NCBI RefSeq assembly: GCF_040151475.1
Contig: NZ_JBDKWG010000041.1
Location: forward strand, 1-5,081
DNA from: CAXBNB01 sp040151475
GTDB lineage: Bacteria > Bacteroidota > Bacteroidia > Cytophagales > Cyclobacteriaceae
Length of the DNA stretch: 5,081 bases
Direction: 5' to 3'
The translations under genes were made by a program, and so were the position numbers. Below are positions 1-4,945 of the stretch, one piece after another; the stretch's first letter is position 1; each line of letters starts with the position of its first letter. Under the pieces are notes generated by a model that saw only the letters and a program-made list of their open reading frames with translations, had not been told where the DNA came from and did not search any database.

Positions 1-33
1 GGTCAAATTTCTATCTTTACTCATGATGTCTAA
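1..33 (+). CDS. possible 3' end of a plus-strand gene (partial)
   Basis: Frame 1 on the plus strand is open from the window edge and ends in TAA at 31-33, giving the tail GQISIFTHDV. A terminator-like hairpin starts 27 bp after the stop, which is the usual arrangement for a gene end. The piece is far too short to assign a family. A competing reading exists on the other strand: from 54 leftwards, ATG ATG opens a frame (MMFELPHLDI and on) that also runs off the window. Only one is likely to be real, and I favour the plus-strand tail because of the hairpin and T-tract behind it. Confidence 0.25.
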   Translation, partial: GQISIFTHDV

Positions 34-60
34 GTGTGGTAACTCAAACATCATAAACTT

Positions 61-94
61 TAGTGGAGAGTCAAATCTCCACTATTGTATTTTT
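61..94 (+). terminator. hairpin with T-rich tail, probable intrinsic terminator
   Basis: TAGTGGAG (61-68) and CTCCACTA (77-84) form a perfect 8-bp stem around an 8-nt loop, followed by TTGTATTTTT (85-94). This fits a Rho-independent terminator reading rightwards, for a gene ending at about 33. Read on the minus strand, the hairpin would sit just before the ATG at 54, which is less natural. Confidence 0.5.
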
Positions 95-301
95 CCAAGA
101 AGATTAAATCTAATCACATTTTTAAGCGGATGTCACTAATATGCAATTAACTACTGACCTCTATCGACAGAATACCGCAATGGATGAGCTGGGGAGGTAT
201 GAGGTTGCCCTTTATAAAAGTTGTTTGGTGGCTTTAAAAAAATCCCCATCCCACTGAAGAATGAAAAATTAGTTCTTTTTGTGTTACTTCAGCCTTTACA
301 A
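95..301. other. intergenic stretch without a convincing gene
   Basis: This stretch lies between the hairpin at 61-94 and the stop codon of the small gene ending at 302. The only thing that looks coding is a 38-codon plus-strand frame from ATG 141 to TGA 257 (MQLTTDLYRQNTAMDELGRY and on). Its composition is plausible for protein, but it has no clear ribosome binding site and no recognised family, so it may be a gene remnant or chance. Downstream of the minus-strand operon, CTGAAG and CTTCAG form a 6-bp inverted repeat around 27 bases (about 254-292), followed on the minus strand by a G-rich run and seven T. That could be a weak terminator. Confidence 0.4.
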
Positions 302-469
302 TTACCCGCCAACAAGCTCTCTTTGGAAAAGAGCCAATTCCTTTTTCTCAGGTTGTCCGGCAAACCTACAATAGTAGGTTCTTTTGATGTACCTCCTTAC
401 AGTCAACTTGACATCTGGGTTTACCTTAGTGTAAACTGTGTCTCCGGATTTAAATTTATTTTCTTCCAT
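302..469 (-). CDS. 55-aa SH3-like small hypothetical protein
   Basis: ATG at 469, stop TAA at 302-304, 55 codons. The protein starts MEENKFKSGDTVYTKVNPDV and ends in RELVGG. It has a 'F-K-x-G-D-x-V' opening, a basic beta-strand-like centre (LTVRRY), a YYCRF strand and a KELALFQREL end. This is the layout of small SH3-like beta-barrel proteins, resembling the YodC/DUF2158 group. I recall similar short proteins in Bacteroidota, always of unknown function. It is the last gene of a three-gene operon, 15 bp behind the cupin stop. There is no signal peptide, so it should be cytoplasmic. The family assignment is tentative, but the reading frame is well supported by its composition and position. Confidence 0.72.
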   Translation of the reverse strand: MEENKFKSGDTVYTKVNPDVKLTVRRYIKRTYYCRFAGQPEKKELALFQRELVGG

Positions 470-484
470 ATTAAATACTCAATA

Positions 485-835
485 TCAGATACTTACCTCA
501 TCATAACCACTTTTTATGACTGTTGATAACATTTTAAATCTTACATTGGCTTTAATCATATTACGAGAATGGGCAGGGATAATAATAGACTCCCCTGTGT
601 CCAATAAATGGGAATGGTCGTTAATGACAACCTCAGCTTTTCCATCAATCACCTGAATAAAGGTATCGAATGGAGATATTTTTTCCGTCCAAGATTCCCC
701 AGTATCAAACGATGATACAGTCACATTTCCAGTTGTCTTCTTAATAATCGTTGTGGACAAGACCGAATTGGGAACATACTCAATGATCTTGACCACAATG
801 AAAATTTTCTCTTTTTCTTGTTCCAAATTTCTCAT
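485..835 (-). CDS. small single-domain cupin protein
   Basis: The 116-aa product has a cupin fold core. Motif 1 lies around residues 44-65 (DTGESW ... SPFDTFIQVIDGKAEV) and motif 2 around 79-96 (DTGESIIIPAHSRNMIKA), followed by the RFKMLSTVIK strand typical of a small Bacteroidota cupin family. In that family, as I remember it, motif 1 reads E-H-x-x-P-F-D and motif 2 reads P-A-x-x-P-H. Here the corresponding residues are K52 and N92, so the usual metal-binding histidines appear to be lost; H74, H76 and H89 are nearby but out of register. It may bind a small molecule without a metal, or have a structural or sensing role. It starts at ATG 835, 14 bp after the stop of the lysine-rich gene, and is followed after 15 bp by the SH3-like gene. 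Length is normal for a one-domain cupin. No signal peptide is visible. Confidence 0.88.
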   Translation of the reverse strand: MRNLEQEKEKIFIVVKIIEYVPNSVLSTTIIKKTTGNVTVSSFDTGESWTEKISPFDTFIQVIDGKAEVVINDHSHLLDTGESIIIPAHSRNMIKANVRFKMLSTVIKSGYDEVSI

Positions 836-849
836 TTCGACAAATTGGT

Positions 850-966
850 TTATACGTGGCTTTTTTTCTCATTGCGTTTGGCTTCTTTGGCCACTCTTTT
901 TTCTTTCAATGTTTTAGCAGGAGCTTTTTTTCCCGTTTTGTCCTTACCTTCTTTTTCTTTCGACAT
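850..966 (-). CDS. 38-aa lysine-rich small protein
   Basis: ATG at 966, TAA at 850-852. The product starts MSKEKEGKDKTGKKAPAKTL and is almost entirely charged: lysine and glutamate dominate and there is only a single tryptophan-free, hydrophobic-poor stretch. It should be a highly basic, probably disordered or single-helix cytoplasmic protein. I recall very similar short Lys-rich proteins as conserved hypotheticals in Bacteroidota; their function is unknown, and nucleic-acid binding is only a guess from charge. It is the first gene of the operon leading into the cupin (14 bp gap). Upstream on the minus strand, a TTTG (1045-1042) is followed after 19 bases by TA (1022-1021). This partly resembles the Bacteroidota -33/-7 promoter, but the rest of the -7 box does not match. 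Confidence 0.7.
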   Translation of the reverse strand: MSKEKEGKDKTGKKAPAKTLKEKRVAKEAKRNEKKSHV

Positions 967-1052
967 GACTGTTTATTTAGGAGTGTATTGATTTTTATCT
1001 TATATCATTTCAAGTTTCTCTAATGGTTTAAAATGGCAAGGCAAACGCATTT

Positions 1053-1071
1053 AAAAAAACAGATGTTTTTT
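1053..1071 (-). terminator. A/T inverted repeat, possible terminator or leader hairpin
   Basis: AAAAAACA (1054-1061) and TGTTTTTT (1064-1071) are perfect inverted copies. As RNA this gives about 7 A-U/G-C pairs around a 4-nt loop, with a U-run on either strand. On the minus strand it could back up termination of the OmpA transcript or sit in the leader of the next operon. It is weak, because only one G-C pair is present. Confidence 0.25.
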
Positions 1072-1204
1072 AGCAAGATTTTCGATATTCTAAGAATTGT
1101 ATTTTTGTTTCTAAACCCCTTTTTAAATGGAATTATTGGCATTCTTTGACTATTAAAAATTCTAAATGTATTTGCCTTGTCTTAAATTGCGGAAAAATTT
1201 ATCT

Positions 1205-1228
1205 GAAAAAATATTCAGTAATTTTTTC
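1205..1228 (-). terminator. possible terminator of the OmpA-family gene
   Basis: GAAAAAAT (1205-1212) and ATTTTTTC (1221-1228) form a perfect 8-bp inverted repeat with an 8-nt loop. It begins 13 bp beyond the OmpA-family stop codon and is followed on the minus strand by another T-run (ATTTTTCC, about 1193-1200). Position fits a terminator; the stem is A/T-rich, so strength is uncertain. Confidence 0.4.
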
Positions 1229-1240
1229 TAGTGACTTATA

Positions 1241-2764
1241 TCAATTGAAATCAGTAACCACCGAACCCAATAAGATCTCCGGCAAGTTTGGCTTGATTAC
1301 AATATCAATACGGCGGTTCAACTTCCTGCCAGCAATGGTTTCATTATTTGCCACAGGTCTGCTTTCTCCAAATCCCTTTGTACCAAACCTTGCCTTGTCT
1401 ATAGTGGAGTTTGCATTAAGGTAGCTAAGTACAGCATCGGCTCGCTCCTGTGATAGTTTCAGGTTGAGGTCATCACCTCCTTGAGAATCGGTGTGGCCTT
1501 CTATCACAATCGAAGCATCGCTAAACACCTGCATAGCCTTTTGTACCTTGGTTAGTAGTGCATAATCCTCTTCCTTGATTTGAGATTTTCCTACATCGAA
1601 ATTGACCCCTATCATCCGGATAATCACATCGTTTTTTTGACGAAAGACCTGTGCCTCTTCTTTTTTAAATATTTGTTGTATTTGTTCAAATTTGACATTT
1701 ATCTCTGCCATCCTATCAATACGATTTTGAAGGACAAGTTGCCTTTTTTGTCCTTTCAAAGCCTCATCGGATAAGGTGCCTTTCACATTTGCAAGAATAC
1801 TTTTCTGTTCTCTTAGCATTGCCCTAAGACTTTCATTAGTCACTCGATAATTAAACAGGGAAGCTTCCAGATTTGCAATATTGCGTTGATCATTTGCGAT
1901 TCTCTCTGTGATTTCTGAAACTGCTCCTTCTACCCCTTGATGAAATTTCATTTTGATATTTAAACTCTCACCTATTTTTGAGATAGGTTCATAGCTCAGG
2001 AGCAGATAATCTTCAGTTTCAAAATCCTTGTCATCTAAGATCTTTTCCTCTTTGGCAATATGCATGGCAAGGAGTACTTTGTATTCAGCCTCTTTGGCCA
2101 AAAACCGTGCATCATCAGTGTCATATCTGTTGTCTAACAGTTCTTTCTCGGCTTGACTGACAAGGTTCTTAGCTTCTGCTATTGTTTTTGGAGCCACTTT
2201 GTACACCTTATCATCATCAGCTTTTTTCAATAGTTTTTTTGCGTTGGTTAAATAATTGGCTTTGATAGATTCCAATTCGGCTTTTCGGTACAAACTGGTA
2301 GCTTTTATCGACTTTTCTTTTGCATCATTCGAATTTCCTTTTTCCAGTTCCTCTGTAGCGTCTTTCATTTCCTTTTCCGCATTGTCCCACATTTCTTTTA
2401 CAAACTGCTCTGCTTCTGCACTTACAGCATCCCTTCTGGCTGACAAGGCACTTGAAAACATGACACTACTTACTTTTGTATTTTCGATTGCTTCCTGAAA
2501 TTTGGCATTGGCTTTGGCAATTTTCTCCCTGATATCAGAAAGTTCTCCATTTCTATCGTATTTATCTTTGGCAGATTTGTAGTCATCCATTGCCTCACCA
2601 TATGCTCGTGGGGATAATACATCTGCTTGGAATTGTTTTGCCCTCCACATGGACACGTCTACTTCCTGAAATAAGGAAACTTGCAAATCTTGGCTATATA
2701 TGTTTCCCTGAACCATAATCAGAACAAACAATACCCCTATCAATTTTATTTGTATTCTTTTCAT
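1241..2764 (-). CDS. OmpA-family peptidoglycan-binding protein with helical periplasmic region
   Basis: 507 aa. Residues 1-24 form a signal peptide (basic MKRIQIK start, hydrophobic core, likely cut NIYS/Q25); there is no lipobox. Residues about 35-240 are charged, alanine- and lysine-rich helices with repeated AK/AE patterns, resembling DUF4398-type or TolA-like helical segments. Residues about 283-370 are a predicted coiled coil. Residues about 378-492 are an OmpA C-terminal domain: GVNFDVGKSQI strand, EGHTDSQGGDD loop, LSQERADAVLSYL helix, GFGESRPV and GRKLNRRIDI. D426 and R441 align with the Asp and Arg that hold diaminopimelate in E. coli OmpA, so cell-wall binding is expected. There is no N-terminal beta barrel, so it is more likely a periplasmic wall-linked spacer or scaffold than a porin. 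It starts with ATG at 2764 and a poly-A/T leader. Upstream lies a cluster of small envelope genes on the same strand, with a 113-bp gap. Confidence 0.93.
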   Translation of the reverse strand: MKRIQIKLIGVLFVLIMVQGNIYSQDLQVSLFQEVDVSMWRAKQFQADVLSPRAYGEAMDDYKSAKDKYDRNGELSDIREKIAKANAKFQEAIENTKVSSVMFSSALSARRDAVSAEAEQFVKEMWDNAEKEMKDATEELEKGNSNDAKEKSIKATSLYRKAELESIKANYLTNAKKLLKKADDDKVYKVAPKTIAEAKNLVSQAEKELLDNRYDTDDARFLAKEAEYKVLLAMHIAKEEKILDDKDFETEDYLLLSYEPISKIGESLNIKMKFHQGVEGAVSEITERIANDQRNIANLEASLFNYRVTNESLRAMLREQKSILANVKGTLSDEALKGQKRQLVLQNRIDRMAEINVKFEQIQQIFKKEEAQVFRQKNDVIIRMIGVNFDVGKSQIKEEDYALLTKVQKAMQVFSDASIVIEGHTDSQGGDDLNLKLSQERADAVLSYLNANSTIDKARFGTKGFGESRPVANNETIAGRKLNRRIDIVIKPNLPEILLGSVVTDFN

Positions 2765-2877
2765 AATAACTTATTTTTTTTTAAACAAAAGTGGATATGT
2801 TAGACCTAGTAACCATTACATCCAATTATGTATTTATTGCATATATCACTGATTTTAGAAAGTAGCCAAAAAAAGAC
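2765..2877. promoter_or_regulatory. 113-bp spacer, likely promoter/leader of the OmpA-family gene
   Basis: Read on the minus strand, it begins right after the lmo0937-type stop with a short AAAAG/CTTTT stem and a run of seven T, a weak terminator candidate. It ends with a run of nine A before the OmpA ATG. A TTGG followed about 20 bases later by TAACATAT is the best promoter-like pair I see, but it is not a clear consensus match. Whether the OmpA gene has its own promoter cannot be settled from this. Confidence 0.3.
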
Positions 2878-3024
2878 CTACCTTCCTTTTATAACACGAA
2901 TAAGAATGGCTATCACGGCTATAACGAGCAGAATATGTATTATTTCACCAGAGTTATAACCCAGATAGCCAATCGCCCATAGAATGATTAAAATCACTGC
3001 TATGGTGTACAATAAATTTCCCAT
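2878..3024 (-). CDS. 48-aa lmo0937-type membrane protein
   Basis: ATG at 3024, TAG at 2878-2880. The product starts MGNLLYTIAVILIILWAIGY and continues with a LGYNSGEIIHILLV turn and second helix, ending in RVIKGR. There are two membrane helices (about residues 4-21 and 28-44) joined by a short G-Y-N-S-G turn, with positive residues at the C-terminus. This is the pattern of the lmo0937 family (DUF5670): about 50 residues, a conserved 'IHxLLVIAVI' second helix and a basic tail. The function of the family is unknown; it often sits with stress-related envelope genes. It lies 14 bp behind the 102-aa anchored protein and so is probably co-transcribed with it. Confidence 0.85.
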   Translation of the reverse strand: MGNLLYTIAVILIILWAIGYLGYNSGEIIHILLVIAVIAILIRVIKGR

Positions 3025-3038
3025 TTAGTTTTAACCTT

Positions 3039-3347
3039 CTAAACAAGAAGAATCAGGAGCAATATGATAATGATGACAGCTCCGACAGATAAGTAAATAC
3101 CACCTCCGCCTAATTGCTTACGCTGCTTGTCCAGCGCTTTTACTTCCTTTCTTAATTCCTTTTTTTCGACATACGACAATAAGGACTTATCCATTTCATC
3201 AATTTGTTCCAATCGTTCGGTAATTATGACAACTCTGGCAGATTCTGCTTTGGTCATTGGTTTTGGTTCTTTCGATGGTTTGGCGAAAACAGGGCTAACC
3301 AAAAAAAACATCAATACGACTATTAGGTTTGTTGTGTCTTTTTTCAT
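3039..3347 (-). CDS. secreted helical protein with C-terminal membrane anchor
   Basis: 102 aa from ATG 3347. A TTG three codons further upstream is open but would put extra residues before an ordinary signal peptide, so I chose MKKDTTN. Residues 1-22 are a signal peptide (core LIVVLMFFLVSPV, likely cut VFA/K23). Residues about 33-78 are a charged amphipathic helix (ERLEQIDEMDKSLL, EKKELRKEVKALDKQ). A GGGG hinge at 80-83 leads into a strongly hydrophobic helix, IYLSVGAVIIIILLLILLV, to the end. I recall widespread Bacteroidota proteins with this layout and an almost identical glycine-hinge/tail. Their function is unknown, and any enzyme name attached to them would be doubtful. The helix would face the periplasm. 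It is 53 bp behind the TonB-like gene and 14 bp ahead of the lmo0937-type gene. Confidence 0.85.
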   Translation of the reverse strand: MKKDTTNLIVVLMFFLVSPVFAKPSKEPKPMTKAESARVVIITERLEQIDEMDKSLLSYVEKKELRKEVKALDKQRKQLGGGGIYLSVGAVIIIILLLILLV

Positions 3348-3400
3348 AGAATTCAATTTTAAATATTTAAGGGAATGGTTAATTCTTGATGGATGCAGTA

Positions 3401-3979
3401 TTATCTTATTCTGAAAGTAATGGGTATGCTAAATTTCACATTTACAGGCTGGTCGTTTTGACGACCAGGCAACCAATTGGGCATAGAAGCAACTACCCTG
3501 ATGGCTTCATTTCTAAAAGCCTGATCTACAACAGAACTGGTGGCATCAGTAACATCAATCACACTGACCGAACCATTGGTCGCTACAACAAAATCCACAA
3601 ACACTTCCCCTTCCAATTGATCATCTTCTGCTTGCTCAGGGTAAACAAGGTTATCCCTAAGGTATTTCATCATGGCTTTATTTCCACCTACAAAAGAAGG
3701 ATCAACTTCAGCCCTATGATAGATCACATCACCCTTTGTGTTAGTAAAAGTGGGTGCCTCCAATAGCATTTTATCCAAAGCATCCATTCTTATTTTTGCG
3801 ATCCTTGCTGAGTCTTTTTTTATCAAGGCTCTCATCTCTTCTAATGTTGACTGAGAAAAATTACTGGAAGTAGATTCCTCAATCACTTCTTCTTTACTGC
3901 TATTTTCTGTTTTTGACCCACATGCTTGTACTGATAAAACAACAGCTACTGCTGCGAAAATTTTAAATCGTTTTTTCAT
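3401..3979 (-). CDS. TonB C-terminal domain lipoprotein
   Basis: 192 aa. The N-terminus is a lipoprotein signal: MKKRFK, hydrophobic core, then VQAC with lipidation expected at C20. Residues 21-45 are a polar Ser/Glu linker, and 45-75 a charged helix. Residues about 100-192 are a TonB_C domain: LRDNLVYPEQAEDDQLEGEV (YP-x-A and G-x-V-x-V-x-F motif), the DFVVATNGSVSVIDV strand, EAIRVVASMPNWLPGRQND (MP-x-W-x-PG) and the final VKFSIPITFRI strand. In true TonB proteins an inner-membrane helix contacts ExbB/ExbD; here that anchor is replaced by a lipid, so energy transduction is doubtful. Such TonB_C lipoproteins are common in Bacteroidota and may act in protein-protein contacts at the outer membrane. 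ATG at 3979 sits behind an A/T-rich leader. The gene is first in a minus-strand run of envelope genes. Confidence 0.9.
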   Translation of the reverse strand: MKKRFKIFAAVAVVLSVQACGSKTENSSKEEVIEESTSSNFSQSTLEEMRALIKKDSARIAKIRMDALDKMLLEAPTFTNTKGDVIYHRAEVDPSFVGGNKAMMKYLRDNLVYPEQAEDDQLEGEVFVDFVVATNGSVSVIDVTDATSSVVDQAFRNEAIRVVASMPNWLPGRQNDQPVNVKFSIPITFRIR

Positions 3980-4258
3980 AATTATTTTAGTTATTGAGTT
4001 GTTATAATGAGTGTCAGGTTTATTTACATGACCTCTTGCCGACTGGAATTGCCGTTGGGCAGATTATAACTGTGCAAAGGTGAGCTTAACCAAACCATAA
4101 AGTGTTACATACTAATGTGTAAGTGTTACATGTATCACACATTTTATATGGAGGGAGATCTGTATGAGGTGGGTGTATTTAGGGAGAAATGCAAGAATTC
4201 AAAACAGAACAAGGCTGTGGGTTTTATTGGGGATAAAAGTTGTTTGCAAGAATGGACT
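3980..4258. promoter_or_regulatory. non-coding region upstream of the TonB-like gene
   Basis: About 280 bp without a convincing gene. Read on the minus strand, it holds a TTATAAT sequence (about 4069-4063) that could be a -10-like element, but no matching partner at a good distance. It also holds the repeats at 4101-4143 described separately. A 41-codon plus-strand frame from ATG 4164, preceded by GGAGGGAG, overlaps this region and is discussed under rejected items. Confidence 0.4.
4101..4143. promoter_or_regulatory. operator-like repeats, 21 bp apart
   Basis: AGTGTTACAT occurs at 4101-4110 and again at 4122-4131, exactly 21 bp apart, which puts both copies on the same face of the helix. Overlapping this is an inverted repeat, AATGTGT (4114-4120) with ACACATT (4137-4143), and the palindrome TACATGTA (4127-4134) lies between GTGT and ACAC. 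This looks like a regulator binding region about 120-180 bp upstream of the TonB-like start. The regulator is unknown. Direct repeats at 21-22 bp are typical for LytTR response regulators, but the sequence matches their consensus only in the GTT core. Confidence 0.4.
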
Positions 4259-4357
4259 GACTAACGTCCAATTATCATCCGTAAGCTGATCAAATATCTA
4301 TAAACCACCTTTTCACACTAGCCTTTGCAAATAGCTCAGTTGAAGTGCCTGTTAGCA
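4259..4357 (-). other. candidate integron attC site (weak)
   Basis: On the minus strand the site starts 6 bp after the membrane-protein stop with TGCTAAC and ends with GTTAGTC. CTAAC (4261-4265) and GTTAG (4351-4355) are inverted copies 95 bp apart, which fits the size range of attC sites. The outer boxes match the RYYYAAC / GTTRRRY core consensus in five to six of seven positions. Inside, only scattered pairing is visible (CA.TT, AGCT), so the stem is less convincing than at the right-hand site. The main support is its position directly behind the ORF, as in a gene cassette. Confidence 0.33.
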
Positions 4358-4362
4358 TTTCG

Positions 4363-4758
4363 TTAATACAGCTTTATCCATCCGTGATTTGCTTCGTTCC
4401 TTTCCCTCATATAAGTTGGTAAGTCATAAATAGTGTAGAAGAATATCACTGAAACGAAAATTGCCAAAATTGCTTTGAAGATATTGATCTTGGTTAATTC
4501 CCAATATATCTGTTTTGATTTCCAACGAATCGTTATGGTTATTACAAACAACACCAATAAATATTGTGGTAAAAGCAGTGATGAGTGAAGAAGTTCCGCC
4601 CCGCCTGGCAGTTGAATAAGCAAATAGGAAGTTCCCATGACGACACAGAAGAATTCAAAGTTGAGGAAGAAGTTGAGTAATGATGCTCCTTTACTTGATT
4701 TCCAGTCTTTAAAAAATCTTATGATTTTGACTAAATAATAAAGTAGAGCAATCACCAT
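4363..4758 (-). CDS. multi-pass membrane protein, C-terminal 131 aa of a frameshifted gene
   Basis: The open frame from ATG 4758 (ATG GTG ATT) gives 131 aa ending in HGWIKLY. Hydrophobic segments lie at about residues 1-14, 29-50, 60-78 and 92-112, separated by basic loops (KIIRFFKDWKSSKG; RWKSKQ), with a charged tail YMRERNEANHG. I do not recognise a family. The same frame continues upstream without an ATG (LLESLGIISTPYISGIL and on) up to the T-run at 4814-4820. There it would join the short frame that begins at 4876, if one T is removed, giving a 170-aa protein with about five membrane helices. The true start is therefore probably 4876, not 4758. The gene sits inside a candidate integron cassette, apart from the envelope operon. 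Confidence 0.65.
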   Translation of the reverse strand: MVIALLYYLVKIIRFFKDWKSSKGASLLNFFLNFEFFCVVMGTSYLLIQLPGGAELLHSSLLLPQYLLVLFVITITIRWKSKQIYWELTKINIFKAILAIFVSVIFFYTIYDLPTYMRERNEANHGWIKLY

Positions 4759-4801
4759 TAGGATGCCCGATATGTAGGGAGTTGAAATTATCCCAAGGGA
4801 T

Positions 4802-4876
4802 TCAAGAAGATAGAAAAAAATAGAAGATTGTTAATCCTATTAGTTCAATTTTCAAGTTATCAAATACTTTCCACAT
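4802..4876 (-). pseudogene. N-terminal fragment of the same membrane protein, split by a T7 frameshift
   Basis: From ATG 4876 the frame reads MWKVFDNLKIELIGLTIFYF, continues through F, L, S, S and stops at TGA 4804-4802. On the minus strand the codons run through a run of seven T (plus-strand A7 at 4814-4820). With six T the frame passes straight into YLLESLGIISTPYISGILMV, which is the extension of the 131-aa frame, and gives a smooth first membrane helix. The break may be a genuine inactivating insertion, phase variation, slippage during expression, or a sequencing error. The start lies 20 bp past the GTT core of the upstream attC-like site, as expected for a cassette gene. Confidence 0.6.
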
Positions 4877-4890
4877 GGTTCTGAAATGAA

Positions 4891-4945
4891 TGTTAACGTT
4901 TGGGCTATGCGCAGTGTCCCGAAGGGCATTGCGTATAGGTATTGT
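4891..4945 (-). other. attC-like recombination site interrupted by a group IIC intron
   Basis: On the plus strand, TTAACGTTTG (4893-4902) is followed by a long hairpin: CTATGCGCAGTG (4905-4916), a single extra T (4917), CCC, loop GAA, GGG, then CATTGCGTATAG (4927-4938). It pairs over 15 positions, two of them G-T. It ends in GTATTGT at the intron border. The order 'TAACG-x-TTG ... stem with an extrahelical base ... ATTGT(T)' matches the bottom strand of an integron attC, where the remaining core base would lie beyond the intron. There is no T-tract behind the stem, so a plain terminator is less likely. The minus-strand core reads GTTAACA and opens the candidate cassette. Confidence 0.6.

Larger units (their letters stand above)
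967..1240. other. intergenic region between OmpA-family gene and small-gene operon
   Basis: This AT-rich stretch of 274 bp has no credible gene on either strand. It contains two A/T-rich inverted repeats (1053-1071 and 1205-1228, listed separately) and must contain the promoter of the lysine-rich/cupin operon. No strong Shine-Dalgarno sequence precedes the ATG at 966. Confidence 0.6.
4265..4896 (-). mobile_element. candidate integron gene cassette (632 bp)
   Basis: Cutting after the G of both GTT cores on the minus strand (G4897/T4896 and G4265/T4264) gives a 632-bp unit. It holds one gene, whose start lies 20 bp inside one core and whose stop is directly followed by the next attC-like site. 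This compact 'core - ORF - attC' order is the hallmark of integron cassettes. No integrase is in the window. Support is good at the right boundary and modest at the left one. Confidence 0.42.

Noticed and set aside
221..526. Open frame of 101 codons on the plus strand starting with TTG
   Set aside because: It runs antisense over the SH3-like gene and the cupin end, starts at a non-ATG codon and has a low-complexity composition. The minus-strand genes explain the region better.
1146..1424. Plus-strand frame of 92 codons
   Set aside because: Most of it is antisense to the OmpA C-terminal domain; the same holds for the frames at 1580-1774 and 2256-2498.
3386..3766. Plus-strand frame of 126 codons
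   Set aside because: It is antisense to the TonB_C domain, which shows clear family motifs on the minus strand. The 3127-3414 frame is likewise a shadow of the anchored helix protein.
4164..4289. 41-codon plus-strand frame preceded by GGAGGGAG at good spacing
   Set aside because: The Shine-Dalgarno match is tempting, but genes in this phylum rarely use it. The frame overlaps the candidate attC site, has no recognisable features, and is the only plus-strand candidate in this area.
4905..4945. The hairpin as a simple transcription terminator targeted by the intron
   Set aside because: Group IIC introns do often follow terminators, but no T-run follows the stem, no plus-strand gene precedes it, and the TAACG/ATTGT flanks fit attC better. 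It is not fully excluded.
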